Assembly: GCA_963682005.1 (NCBI GenBank)
Contig: OY820914.1
Span: forward strand, 2,418,001 to 2,482,000
Direction of reading: 5' to 3'
Length of the DNA stretch: 64,000 nt
DNA from: CAIYUC01 sp963682005
GTDB lineage: Bacteria; Bacteroidota; Bacteroidia; Bacteroidales; FEN-979
Shown: positions 25,573 through 33,921 of the stretch, piece after piece
Layout: every line of letters starts with the position of its first letter
How positions within the stretch are numbered: position 1 is the stretch's first letter
Made by a program: the position numbers and the translations under genes
Notes under the pieces: generated by a model
What the model was told of the DNA's origin: nothing
What the model saw: only the letters and a program-made list of their open reading frames with translations
The model's database searches: none

Positions 25573-26860
25573 CCTGTTTTTCCTGGTCCTTATGGCAGGG
25601 AACATGGAGGCTGTTGCAGGCGAAAAGAAAGAAAGCAAAGAATCGTTTTCCTTCGAAAGGGTTATAAAGCCTGAAACGCAGATCATCTTTGAGAACAAGA
25701 TCGGCAAGCTTAAGGTTGAGACCTGGGATAAAAACAGTGTAAAAGCAGACATTTATGTTACCATTGATGGCGAAGCCGACCAGGTTGAGAAAGTCCTTGG
25801 CGTTATCAGGAAAATGAACTTCACAGAGGAGGGGGATAAAGTGAGCTTTAATACACGGTTTTACACAACAATGTCAGGGATGATACCGGGAAAATTCTCC
25901 GTAACTCTTCCCGACTGCAGTGCGGCAAAGCTCAGGAAACTGGATGTCTCGTTTGTTCTGACCATGCCCAGGGGCAATGCGTTTGCACTTGTTCAGTCAT
26001 ACGAAGATGCAACCTTGCCCGACCTCGATGGGAATGTAACACTCAACCTTTATGAATGCGACCTGACCGCCGGCAATCTCCCGAACTGCAACCAGATCAT
26101 TTCGAAATTCGGCAAAACCGGCATCGATTCCGTGAAGGATGTCAGCATTACCATTTATGAAGGTAAGTTAATGCTTCACTATGCCGGTAGTGTGAAAATG
26201 ATATCCAAATATTCATCCGTGGAGATCGGGCAAATGGGATCACTTACCCTCGAGTCGTATGAGGACAAAATTCATGCGTTAAGCCATGGAGACCTTTCGG
26301 TCAATGCAAAATACAGCGACTTCCAACTGGCGGATTTTAATACAGGGACATTCAACCTGTACGAATGTGAACTTAAAGCTGGGAACGGCAATATCGTTGC
26401 ACTAACCGCCAAATATTCCACGATGGAATTTCTATCCTGCAGAGCCATCGTGTTTACATCCGGACATGAAAACAAATTTTCCTGTGCACAGGTTGGTGAT
26501 CTGAAGGCCAGTTCAAAATATTGCTCATATAAGATCACCCGGCTTGAAGGTAACATGCTTTTTACTGCCAGTTACGAAGACAAAATCAATGTTTTGCAGG
26601 TACATAAAAATTTCAAGGGTATTGAGATCTCGGGCAAATACGCAAAGGTCGACCTGCTTTTTGACAAAGGAGCTTCCTATAAGCTTAATCTCAACCTGAA
26701 GTACACGAGTCTTGATTATCCTAAAGCATCCTTCCGCGAAATCAGGTATCATAAAGAGGATGACCACTTCGAATACCTCGGGGTGACGGCAGGTGGTGAT
26801 GAAAATGCTTTACCGGTCGTTAAAATGGAAATGGTTGAAGGAGGGATCAGGATTAAATAA
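25547..26860 (+). CDS. Secreted beta-repeat protein, DUF4097-like
   Basis: About 437 residues after a signal peptide (MRKINKFCSLFFLVLMAG to about residue 26). The start at 25547 gives a proper signal sequence; an upstream ATG at 25523 adds eight charged residues. The N-terminal part (VIKPETQIIFENKIGKLKVE) is like the adhesin-type beta-helix family DUF4097. Residues about 210-360 show a 34-36-residue period, alternating YED/YEC/YEG and KYS motifs, which suggests a beta-solenoid. It overlaps the preceding gene by 26 bases and is probably the output or the sensor of the sigma/anti-sigma pair. Confidence 0.65.
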   Translation: MRKINKFCSLFFLVLMAGNMEAVAGEKKESKESFSFERVIKPETQIIFENKIGKLKVETWDKNSVKADIYVTIDGEADQVEKVLGVIRKMNFTEEGDKVSFNTRFYTTMSGMIPGKFSVTLPDCSAAKLRKLDVSFVLTMPRGNAFALVQSYEDATLPDLDGNVTLNLYECDLTAGNLPNCNQIISKFGKTGIDSVKDVSITIYEGKLMLHYAGSVKMISKYSSVEIGQMGSLTLESYEDKIHALSHGDLSVNAKYSDFQLADFNTGTFNLYECELKAGNGNIVALTAKYSTMEFLSCRAIVFTSGHENKFSCAQVGDLKASSKYCSYKITRLEGNMLFTASYEDKINVLQVHKNFKGIEISGKYAKVDLLFDKGASYKLNLNLKYTSLDYPKASFREIRYHKEDDHFEYLGVTAGGDENALPVVKMEMVEGGIRIK

Positions 26861-27017
26861 CAATGCCTCCACGACCAGGTCTTCGATCCATTTTCAGGAG
26901 ACCCTCTCGCTTTGGAAAATTTTCTTTCTGAATTATTTTTTATCTTCATAAATTTACAAAACAAAAACTGCGAACGGTTCGGCATTGTAGAGTAATAATC
27001 CAAAAAATTAGAAAGCT

Positions 27018-27866
27018 ATGAAAAACCTGATTTACACATTTATATTAAGTTGTTTTCTTGCCCTCACAGCAAATTCCCAGGTTCCGAATCCGGGATTTGA
27101 AAGCTGGACATCAGGAGAACCTGATGGCTGGGTTACTTCCAATGCCCCCGAGGCTGGCCTGGTAAACGTGGTTCAATCGAACGACAGCCATACCGGGACG
27201 TATGCCCTTCGTGGAGAAGTGGTGAATTTCTTTGGAACTCCCATGGCTTGTGTGATACAAAGTGGTCCGGGCGGTCATGGCTTTCCAATCTCACAACAAT
27301 ATCATTCATTCGAATGCTATTATAAGTTCACATCGGTTGGCGGGGATAAATTTTCTGTCAATGTAGCCCTGAAAAAATCCGGAAATCCAATTGCCCAGGG
27401 GGCGGTTGCACTTCCTGTCACTGTTGGAACATACACCTATCTATCCGTTCCCCTTGATTATACAACCACGGAAACTCCTGATTCTGCTGTTATTCAGATA
27501 TCAATCACAGGTCCGGTCACCGGCCCGGATGTTCATGTCGGCTCTGAGATGATCGTGGATGATTTTTCATTGTCATTGTCAACCGGGACTGAGGATCTCA
27601 GTAATTTGGATCTGACGGCGAAAGTTTATCCTAATCCTGCCTATCATTCTGTCACTATCCCTGTCCCGGAGAATAGCCCTGGTAACATAACCATAAAGGT
27701 TTTTGATACCGATGGAAAAGAAGTGAAAAGGTTATCTGGTGATCAGCAACAAACAGGGACCAGCTTTATCCGGTTCCCGGTTGAAGATATGCCTGCAGGT
27801 GTCTATTTCTACTCCCTGGATGGGCAAAACCTTCATAAAACCGGGAAATTCACTGTCGCAAGGTGA
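27018..27866 (+). CDS. Secreted T9SS protein with N-terminal carbohydrate-binding-like domain
   Basis: A 282-residue protein with signal peptide (MKNLIYTFILSCFLALTANSQ), an N-terminal jelly-roll-like domain starting PNPGFESWTSGEPDGWVTSN (a pattern common in secreted Bacteroidota proteins that bind glycans), and a T9SS type A C-terminal domain (VYPNPAYHSVTIPV, IKVFDTDGKEVKRL, MPAGVYFYSLDG, KTGKFTV). Likely a surface-attached or released binding protein. It stands alone, facing a converging gene pair. Confidence 0.75.
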   Translation: MKNLIYTFILSCFLALTANSQVPNPGFESWTSGEPDGWVTSNAPEAGLVNVVQSNDSHTGTYALRGEVVNFFGTPMACVIQSGPGGHGFPISQQYHSFECYYKFTSVGGDKFSVNVALKKSGNPIAQGAVALPVTVGTYTYLSVPLDYTTTETPDSAVIQISITGPVTGPDVHVGSEMIVDDFSLSLSTGTEDLSNLDLTAKVYPNPAYHSVTIPVPENSPGNITIKVFDTDGKEVKRLSGDQQQTGTSFIRFPVEDMPAGVYFYSLDGQNLHKTGKFTVAR

Positions 27867-27912
27867 TGAATAATACCATTGCAAACACAGATTTGAAATT
27901 GATGCCGGGGAT

Positions 27913-28140
27913 TTAAACGTCATCCGTTCCCGGACTGGTTTCATCTCCCGTATTCTTACCGGATCCGAAGAACTTCAGGATCCGGTGCCAGTAAAGTCTT
28001 GCAGTGATCGCGGCGCCTGCTACAGCAGCAGCCAAAGCCTGCAGAATAATGCTGCCCGTTCCCGGATCAATATATAGGAGTGTGTGCGAGAAATGCCCCT
28101 GGACATTCATACTGATCAGGGACAGAAGGAATATACCCAT
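27913..28140 (-). CDS. Tiny DPGTGS membrane protein
   Basis: A 75-residue protein: signal-like N-terminus, the motif YIDPGTGSIILQ, a second hydrophobic helix (ALAAAVAGAAITARLYW) and a charged tail. Small proteins with this DPGTGS-helix layout tend to sit beside sulfatase-like enzymes and methyltransferases, as here; I know of no assigned function. It lies 69 bases after the methyltransferase gene on the same strand, with a possible TAAATTTG box at 28201-28194. Confidence 0.6.
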   Translation of the reverse strand: MGIFLLSLISMNVQGHFSHTLLYIDPGTGSIILQALAAAVAGAAITARLYWHRILKFFGSGKNTGDETSPGTDDV

Positions 28141-28209
28141 GTTGAAGGTTTAGATTGAATGAATAACAAAATGTGAAAAATTTCGTCTGAATGCAAATTT
28201 ACATTTTCT

Positions 28210-29583
28210 TTATCTTCTTTCCATCCGGAAAATAATTCTTTCAGATCCGGGAACTTTATTCATGGATATAATGGTGTAAAATTCCTCAAATTTCCTGGCA
28301 AAGTTATCCACATCATAACCAGGGAAAACATCCTTCCGTGAAGAGAACAATTTTTTGACCTGCGAGTCGGATTTTGGCACAAATTCAATGATAAGGTTCT
28401 TGCCAAGATCTTTAAGGAAGGCGGCAATGTTTGTAAATGGCAGGTTGTTGGAAATGGCCAGGTGATGGATCAATGCAAGGGCAAGGACCGTATCAGGCAA
28501 TGGCCTTGATTTAATTGCCATCCTTTCTGTGTTGTTCCAACCGATGGCCGGACTTGGATTTGTCAGGTCAAGGATGAGGGGCAGCAGATTATCCGTTTTT
28601 TGCTTCCGGACATTGAGATAAAGGGACTCGACCGCCAAAGGATCAATGTCGAATGCAATGCAGTCAGTACCCAGGTCACTTGCAAGCTTTGTAAATTCTC
28701 CCGTATTTGCTCCAAGGTCCCATAATACCTTTGGTCTGATCTCACTGAGATATTCTGAAACAATCCTTTTTTTATCACCGAAGGATTCGGGGGAATAATT
28801 CGTAAAGGAATAATAATCGCCCCATTCAGTATTTTTCGTGTTGATCCTTAATTTCTGAACGGTTGAAATGAGTCCCTCGATCATGGCCAGGAGGCTGTTC
28901 TTAGGTATTCTTACATTTCCGGATGCCTGCCCTTGATTTTCGTACTTTTTCTGTGCTTTGGCATGAAGGTGAAGGTGGATCAGCAGAGAAACATTGAGCC
29001 TGGTTTTAAACGGAAGTAACCTGGCAGCAAGGTCCAGCGGAATCCCGTCCATGTAAACCTTCATGAGCTGGATCAGGCGGATATCCGTGAAACTCATCAG
29101 GGCAAGTGGTGCCAGGAAGTGCTGGCAAAACTGTCTGTAAGCCTGCCATGGCTGACCTTCCGTGTATCTTTCAAAGGAAAGTGTATCGATTAGCACCGGT
29201 CTTCCCTTGCTGAACTGTATGTTGTAAGCAGTGGCATCCTTCAGGGTCATGCCAAACTTCAAAGCTTTCTTCTGTAACTGAAGTGTGAGCAAGGCTGCAT
29301 CTTTCATCTGGGTGAAGCACCATTCATAAGGATATGAGATGAATTTAACCTTCTCCGGTTCAATGACCTTGTATGCAGACTCACTGACCCCGGGATGATC
29401 GCTGACTTCCTTATGAACAACCAGCATTCCTTTTTCGAATAGATGGTTGAGAAGACCCGATCCGACCAAATGGTCAAAATCTTCCCTGTAAGATTCATTC
29501 ACCTGCCGGAGCAACCGTTCACCATCATAAAACAGAAATCCGCTGGGATCCCGGAATGAACTATTATGGATTTTAATTGACAT
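28210..29583 (-). CDS. Kinase-like plus SAM-dependent methyltransferase fusion
   Basis: A 457-residue protein. Residues about 112-140 read like the catalytic loop and metal site of a protein- or sugar-kinase-like fold: LKDATAYNI (D116, N121) then GRPVLIDTLSFERY (D133). Residues about 285-420 are a class I methyltransferase with motif I LWDLGANTGEF (287-297) and the acidic ligand in AFDIDP. No signal peptide. The pairing recalls the NoeA-like methyltransferases; the acceptor is unknown. It starts 15 bases after the upstream AP-superfamily gene, so they form one operon. Confidence 0.75.
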   Translation of the reverse strand: MSIKIHNSSFRDPSGFLFYDGERLLRQVNESYREDFDHLVGSGLLNHLFEKGMLVVHKEVSDHPGVSESAYKVIEPEKVKFISYPYEWCFTQMKDAALLTLQLQKKALKFGMTLKDATAYNIQFSKGRPVLIDTLSFERYTEGQPWQAYRQFCQHFLAPLALMSFTDIRLIQLMKVYMDGIPLDLAARLLPFKTRLNVSLLIHLHLHAKAQKKYENQGQASGNVRIPKNSLLAMIEGLISTVQKLRINTKNTEWGDYYSFTNYSPESFGDKKRIVSEYLSEIRPKVLWDLGANTGEFTKLASDLGTDCIAFDIDPLAVESLYLNVRKQKTDNLLPLILDLTNPSPAIGWNNTERMAIKSRPLPDTVLALALIHHLAISNNLPFTNIAAFLKDLGKNLIIEFVPKSDSQVKKLFSSRKDVFPGYDVDNFARKFEEFYTIISMNKVPGSERIIFRMERR

Positions 29584-29598
29584 GGCGTGTAAAACAGT

Positions 29599-31758
29599 TT
29601 ACTTTTTTTCCTCCATCACCATCCTTACGATGGCAATCCCAAGTTGACGTTTATCATTGGTGTTTGCTCTCTCAGAGGGTGGTACCGGGTTGCTGATCTT
29701 AAAAATGATATTTATCGTTCTGCCCGCAATAACTTTTTTTGGGATCACCATCTCATACCATTTATTATCACTTATCAGCCAACGACCTATTGAGACCTGG
29801 TTAATAAAAACATTTACTTCCTGGAAATCGATTTTCTTTGGGATCAGGAATCCGAATGACTGGAGCCTGAGCAAAAGATCCTTCTGGGGTGGCTTATCGA
29901 GTCTGAATGAAAGCCCTGCAGCAGGGCTGTTGCTCCACATCTGGTATGGCTCGGGCGGACTCCAGCCAGTCCTGGCGTATTGTTTCCCGTTGCCTTTATC
30001 GGTAAACAGGATTTCTTGTCCAAGTGTATAAATGTTTGTAGGAGCTTCAGGATTTGGTTTCACACCCTCCGAGGTATAGATGAAATTACCGGGGGAAAAA
30101 CTCTCGGGATCACCGACAAGCCCTGAAACAATGTATTCCGTGATCGGAGGAAGATAGAAACTCTTCCAGTATTCATGGTCCCAGTGATAATAGTAAAATG
30201 TCCTTTGCCTGGGTCCCCCTGCCATCGCAATCTTAAGACCCTGGCATAGGCTGTCACCGTTATGTAAACCTAAAAGACAAGCAAGATCAGACAATTCCAT
30301 TGGTGCGTCACTTGTCGTCATTTTTCCATGTGCATTGGCTGGTTTATGCATCAGCAGCGCCATTGCGGAACTCTGAATATAAAAAGGAATTCCGTTTATG
30401 GTATCATAGTTTGAGTTTTTCTTGTTTCTCACATGAAACAAGCCAGTGCCATGATCAGACAGAACAATGATCTCCGAACGGTCATAGATATCCAGTTCTT
30501 TTAATTTTGCCAGGATCCTTCCGGTGAGCTTTACCGCACCACGTGATTGCTGCACATATCCGCTTTCCCCTGAAAGTTCTGCATCGTACCTGAGGTCCTT
30601 ATTTACACACATGGGAGAATGCGGAATAAAAAAGTGAAAAATATTGAACGAACCTTTGCCGGTCCTGCCAAGAGAGGCATTCTTCTCAAAAAGCTCCAGG
30701 AATTTTATATCAGCTCCATGCTCAAGGGGCGGATATTCTTTTCGGAAAATTGCAGAGAAAAACCAATGGCCATCATCATATATCAGGGGTTTAAAGAATG
30801 TGGGAAGTGCACGGAATGCACCATAATCAAGATATTCAAGCACTGCGTAGGAATAGCTTGCCCCTTTTTTTCCGGCAACATCCATCATGGATATTATTTC
30901 CGGATACATTCCCTGAAGTTGTCCGATGAAATGAGTTGTGTAAGATCTTTTCTTATATGCCTTGATGATATCGAATTTGTCGCGGGATTTTAGTACGTAT
31001 TCATAATAATTTTGATCGTTTTTATAAAGCGCCCCTGTCAGGACCGAAGGTAAACTGGCTTTGGTGGTCGGATACCGCGAAATCGTATTCCGGTAAAAAG
31101 TAAAGCCGTCGAATTCATCTATTTCATCCGGGAATTCTGTCGCAATCTGATCAAAATAATCCGATTGAAAATCATCCAGAAGGATCATCAATACATTATT
31201 GTCAGGGTTCAATGTAAAGATGTCCTTAAATGAAGAATTGGATTTCTCCAGCAACCGTTTCGGCGGTGCGCCAATAAGGCTGATGATGATTGAAAGGATC
31301 CCGATGAGATAGATTCCAGTTAAAACTGATCGAACAGTTTTTTGATTTAGCCGGAGAAATGCATACAAGCTGATGCCGAGAATGATTATCCAGCATATGC
31401 CATCGATGATCATTTTCGGGATCCAATTGTTCCAGGTGATCACCAGGCCGTTGAACTGGCCGAAATTCCAAACAAGCAACTGGCTTTGCACCCAGATCGA
31501 AAGCGAGATTCCCACTAGGAATCCGCTTATAATTTTCGAAACCAATGGGCTTTTGCGGAAAACTGCAAGAATGATGAAGAAAACAATGGAGACGGCAAAG
31601 AACAACCCGGACAGGGTCCACCCGATTTCAGACAGGCTGAATTTAACCTCATTCCTGTTCGAAAGATATATGGACAGACCCGACACGAAAAGTGTCATGA
31701 AAGGAACAGCACAGGCGATTAACAGAATGTTGAACTTTGAAAACTTATAGTCCGGCAT
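29599..31758 (-). CDS. Membrane-bound sulfatase-like (alkaline phosphatase superfamily) enzyme
   Basis: A 719-residue protein. About five membrane helices (residues 10-165) precede an alkaline phosphatase-superfamily domain with metal ligands in MILLDDFQSD (194-196), a Thr nucleophile candidate in YPTTKASLPS (231-232), HSP at 380-382 and SDHGTG (435-440). This layout is that of membrane transferases such as phosphoethanolamine or glycerophosphate transferases (LtaS-like), but the sequence is too different to name a substrate. It acts outside the membrane. First gene of the three-gene surface cassette. Confidence 0.75.
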   Translation of the reverse strand: MPDYKFSKFNILLIACAVPFMTLFVSGLSIYLSNRNEVKFSLSEIGWTLSGLFFAVSIVFFIILAVFRKSPLVSKIISGFLVGISLSIWVQSQLLVWNFGQFNGLVITWNNWIPKMIIDGICWIIILGISLYAFLRLNQKTVRSVLTGIYLIGILSIIISLIGAPPKRLLEKSNSSFKDIFTLNPDNNVLMILLDDFQSDYFDQIATEFPDEIDEFDGFTFYRNTISRYPTTKASLPSVLTGALYKNDQNYYEYVLKSRDKFDIIKAYKKRSYTTHFIGQLQGMYPEIISMMDVAGKKGASYSYAVLEYLDYGAFRALPTFFKPLIYDDGHWFFSAIFRKEYPPLEHGADIKFLELFEKNASLGRTGKGSFNIFHFFIPHSPMCVNKDLRYDAELSGESGYVQQSRGAVKLTGRILAKLKELDIYDRSEIIVLSDHGTGLFHVRNKKNSNYDTINGIPFYIQSSAMALLMHKPANAHGKMTTSDAPMELSDLACLLGLHNGDSLCQGLKIAMAGGPRQRTFYYYHWDHEYWKSFYLPPITEYIVSGLVGDPESFSPGNFIYTSEGVKPNPEAPTNIYTLGQEILFTDKGNGKQYARTGWSPPEPYQMWSNSPAAGLSFRLDKPPQKDLLLRLQSFGFLIPKKIDFQEVNVFINQVSIGRWLISDNKWYEMVIPKKVIAGRTINIIFKISNPVPPSERANTNDKRQLGIAIVRMVMEEKK

Positions 31759-31937
31759 GAAAAAATATAACTGTTAGCGAGATCAGCTACGATGTTCCTT
31801 GAAAACCTGAGCATACCCGTCAGCGAACCTGTAGCGTTCAATCAAAATATGTTTTGCAATATTAATATTTTTCCTGAATATATCGCGATACGGCGGATAC
31901 TTTACAGCGATTCTAAATCAGGCACGTTCTGTTTTAA

Positions 31938-31945
31938 TAATTTTG
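31938..31945 (+). promoter_or_regulatory. -7 box for the small secreted protein gene at 31993
   Basis: TAATTTTG, exact TAnnTTTG, 47 bases before the ATG. The 234-base gap 31759-31992 shows nothing else. Confidence 0.4.
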
Positions 31946-31992
31946 TATTTTAGCGCTTGATTTCCTATGTTATTGCTTAAAACCAGCAAGAA

Positions 31993-32430
31993 ATGAAAAG
32001 ATCCAACATGTCCTTTTTTTTCCTGATTTTCGGATTGATGGTGTGTTTTTCCAGTCCCCTTCCGGCACAAATACTCACCATTGTCCGCAAGGTCAAATCC
32101 ATGCACAGTGATGATGGTAATAAAGATGTGGCAACGGTAATTCTGGACGCAGGCGCTTCAAACGTTTACCGCGCCGCAATGGATACCCTTCAAGCGGTGC
32201 CAAAGATCAGGATCACAAAAACTGAAAAAAACCGGAGATATGTGGAATTCTCAAACGAAACAAATTCCATCTCCATTCAGGTTGATTCAATGGCCGTCCA
32301 GTTATCGCAGATCACAGTCCTGGCGACGCATGGCGGAAATTCTACAAAAAAGGCTTCGGATATGGCAGTCAATACGATCCTGGGGATATGCCATAAGGCC
32401 GGGATTAAATGCACGGTCACCACTCCTTAG
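31993..32430 (+). CDS. Small secreted protein, function unknown
   Basis: A 145-residue protein with a signal peptide (MKRSNMSFFFLIFGLMVCFSSPLPAQ). The mature part has alternating strands and helices (KDVATVILDAGASNVYRAAMDTLQA, KIRITKTEKNRRYVEFSNE, SISIQVDSMAVQLSQITVLATH), a ferredoxin-like pattern similar to small periplasmic DUF3568-type proteins, but I cannot name the family. Two cysteines near the C-terminus (GICHKAGIKC) could form a disulfide. Followed by a good bidirectional terminator. Confidence 0.6.
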   Translation: MKRSNMSFFFLIFGLMVCFSSPLPAQILTIVRKVKSMHSDDGNKDVATVILDAGASNVYRAAMDTLQAVPKIRITKTEKNRRYVEFSNETNSISIQVDSMAVQLSQITVLATHGGNSTKKASDMAVNTILGICHKAGIKCTVTTP

Positions 32431-32461
32431 GCTGAGAATCGCGAAGGTTAAATGTGAAGGA

Positions 32462-32496
32462 ACAAAGCAGGAACCGGTTGCCGGAACCTGCTTTGT
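32462..32496. terminator. Bidirectional terminator between converging genes
   Basis: Arms ACAAAGCAGG / CCTGCTTTGT (10 bp), an AA/AA mismatch, then CCGG/CCGG around a TTG loop. It lies midway between the stops at 32430 and 32511. Confidence 0.8.
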
Positions 32497-32510
32497 GCTC
32501 TTTCATTCGA

Positions 32511-33005
32511 CTATTTCTTTACTTTATCATGTTTTTGTTCCAGTTCGCCTACGAACGGAATGTTTTCCTGGATGGTCAGGTTGATAATGTTGTTCAGGTA
32601 ATTCTCAAGCTGGTAAAACTGGGCAGCCTTTACGGGTCCGACAGCTTTTGTCATCTTCGGAAAATACTTTTTCTGCAGTTCCTTGAATCCGATCTCATTC
32701 CGCATTGAACGATCAACCAGTTCGGTTGCTTTATTCTCATCCATGTTGTTGATGACTTTTACATAGTCCTGGATCATTTGCATTTTCTGTTTCCCGAGCG
32801 CTTTTCTTTCCATCTCATAAGCATTGTAGATCGGCCAGAAAACGGAATCCTGTGCTTTATCAAACTTCATGTACTGCTGGACAAGAACCAGTTTCTGCAT
32901 CCCGAAATATTGCTGGATGATCTGGATGTCACCCTCTTGCGTTTGTGCAAAAGAAAGTGCCGAGACGAAAATCACCGAGAGGATTGTTGTAAGAATCTTT
33001 TTCAT
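32511..33005 (-). CDS. Secreted helical protein, Spy/CpxP-like layout
   Basis: About 164 residues. The ATG at 33005 gives a clean signal peptide (MKKILTTILSVIFVSALSFAQ); an ATG at 33026 would add seven residues. The mature protein is all-helical and rich in Met, Gln and Lys (MQKLVLVQQYMKFDKAQDSV, YNAYEMERKALGKQKM), with a conserved-looking YFPKMTKAVGPVKAAQFYQLENYLN-like end. This resembles the periplasmic Spy/CpxP folding helpers in general build, but without their LTxxQ motif. Chaperone-like function is an inference only. Confidence 0.6.
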   Translation of the reverse strand: MKKILTTILSVIFVSALSFAQTQEGDIQIIQQYFGMQKLVLVQQYMKFDKAQDSVFWPIYNAYEMERKALGKQKMQMIQDYVKVINNMDENKATELVDRSMRNEIGFKELQKKYFPKMTKAVGPVKAAQFYQLENYLNNIINLTIQENIPFVGELEQKHDKVKK

Positions 33006-33048
33006 AACATCATTTTTTAAAAACAATTAATAGCGTTAATTATGGATG

Positions 33049-33078
33049 CAAAAGTAAATATTATTCAGAGTCCGCCAA
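33049..33078 (-). promoter_or_regulatory. Complete promoter for the helical secreted protein
   Basis: Minus strand: TTG at 33078-33076, 19 bases, then TACTTTTG at 33056-33049, which fits the -33/-7 consensus, 43 bases before the ATG at 33005. Confidence 0.6.
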
Positions 33079-33256
33079 CAAGGATCCGTCAATCCGTAAG
33101 GTTAAAAAAGAAAAGAATCATGGTCGGGGGTATTAAAGATATTATTTAATTTAGAGCATTCAAAGAGGCGATGGCGGATCGTTCTGACCGTTGATGCTGT
33201 GAAAGCGGAATTTACCTTCAGAATTATCCGCAGTCGTCAATGCGGAGGAAGATATT

Positions 33257-33904
33257 ATGAGGATGAAAATGACTATTTTGGGCATGACTGGGGCAACCAG
33301 GCTCTTCATACCGGCATGGGTGGTGTTACTCTGGTCATTATTGAGTTCTGTGAGTTTATTTGCACAACCCTGGCAATTCGCCAAGGAGAAGAACGGGATA
33401 AAGGTTTATACCCGGCAGGAAGCTGGCAAAGCAGTGAAATCCTTCAGGGGTGAAGCTGTTCTGCAAACCACAGTCGACAAGGTGTATGCGATCATCGGCA
33501 GTGTAAGGAGCACAGATAAATGGGATCCCAGCATCAGGGAATTGAAGGTGCTTGCTTCGGTGAAAGATAAAACATTCAGTTATTACCTCATCTATGGTGT
33601 TCCCTGGCCATTGCATGACCGTGATCTATGCGTGGAAGCAACTATAACTCATGATACGGTGACAGGGGAAGTTGTCATTCTTTCCCGGTCACGACCCGAA
33701 CTTGTTCCGGAAATGGAAAATCTTGTCAGGATTAAGAACTACTGGCAGAAATGGATCATCCAGCCATTGGATAAAACACATTTAAAATTGATCCTTGAAG
33801 GATTTGCAGATCCTGCAGGTAGTCTTCCTGCCTGGCTGATCAATATGGTCATCACAGATACCCCGCTCAATCTGATGCAGGATATTCAGAAAAAGGTTGA
33901 GTAA
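33257..33904 (+). CDS. START-domain secreted protein
   Basis: A 215-residue protein: long signal peptide or N-terminal anchor (to about residue 37, ending SVSLFAQ), then a START/Bet v1-like lipid-binding domain (WQFAKEKNGIKVYTRQEAGKAVKSFRGE, KWDPSIRELKVL, YYLIYGVPWPLHDRDLC, WKW-like NYWQKWIIQPLDKT). START-type proteins bind hydrophobic ligands such as lipids. It is plus-strand and converges on the glucosidase gene after only 17 bases. A GGAGGAA sequence 6-12 bases before the ATG could act as ribosome binding site, unusual for this phylum. Confidence 0.8.
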   Translation: MRMKMTILGMTGATRLFIPAWVVLLWSLLSSVSLFAQPWQFAKEKNGIKVYTRQEAGKAVKSFRGEAVLQTTVDKVYAIIGSVRSTDKWDPSIRELKVLASVKDKTFSYYLIYGVPWPLHDRDLCVEATITHDTVTGEVVILSRSRPELVPEMENLVRIKNYWQKWIIQPLDKTHLKLILEGFADPAGSLPAWLINMVITDTPLNLMQDIQKKVE

Positions 33905-33921
33905 AAGCCGGGAGGAAGCGG

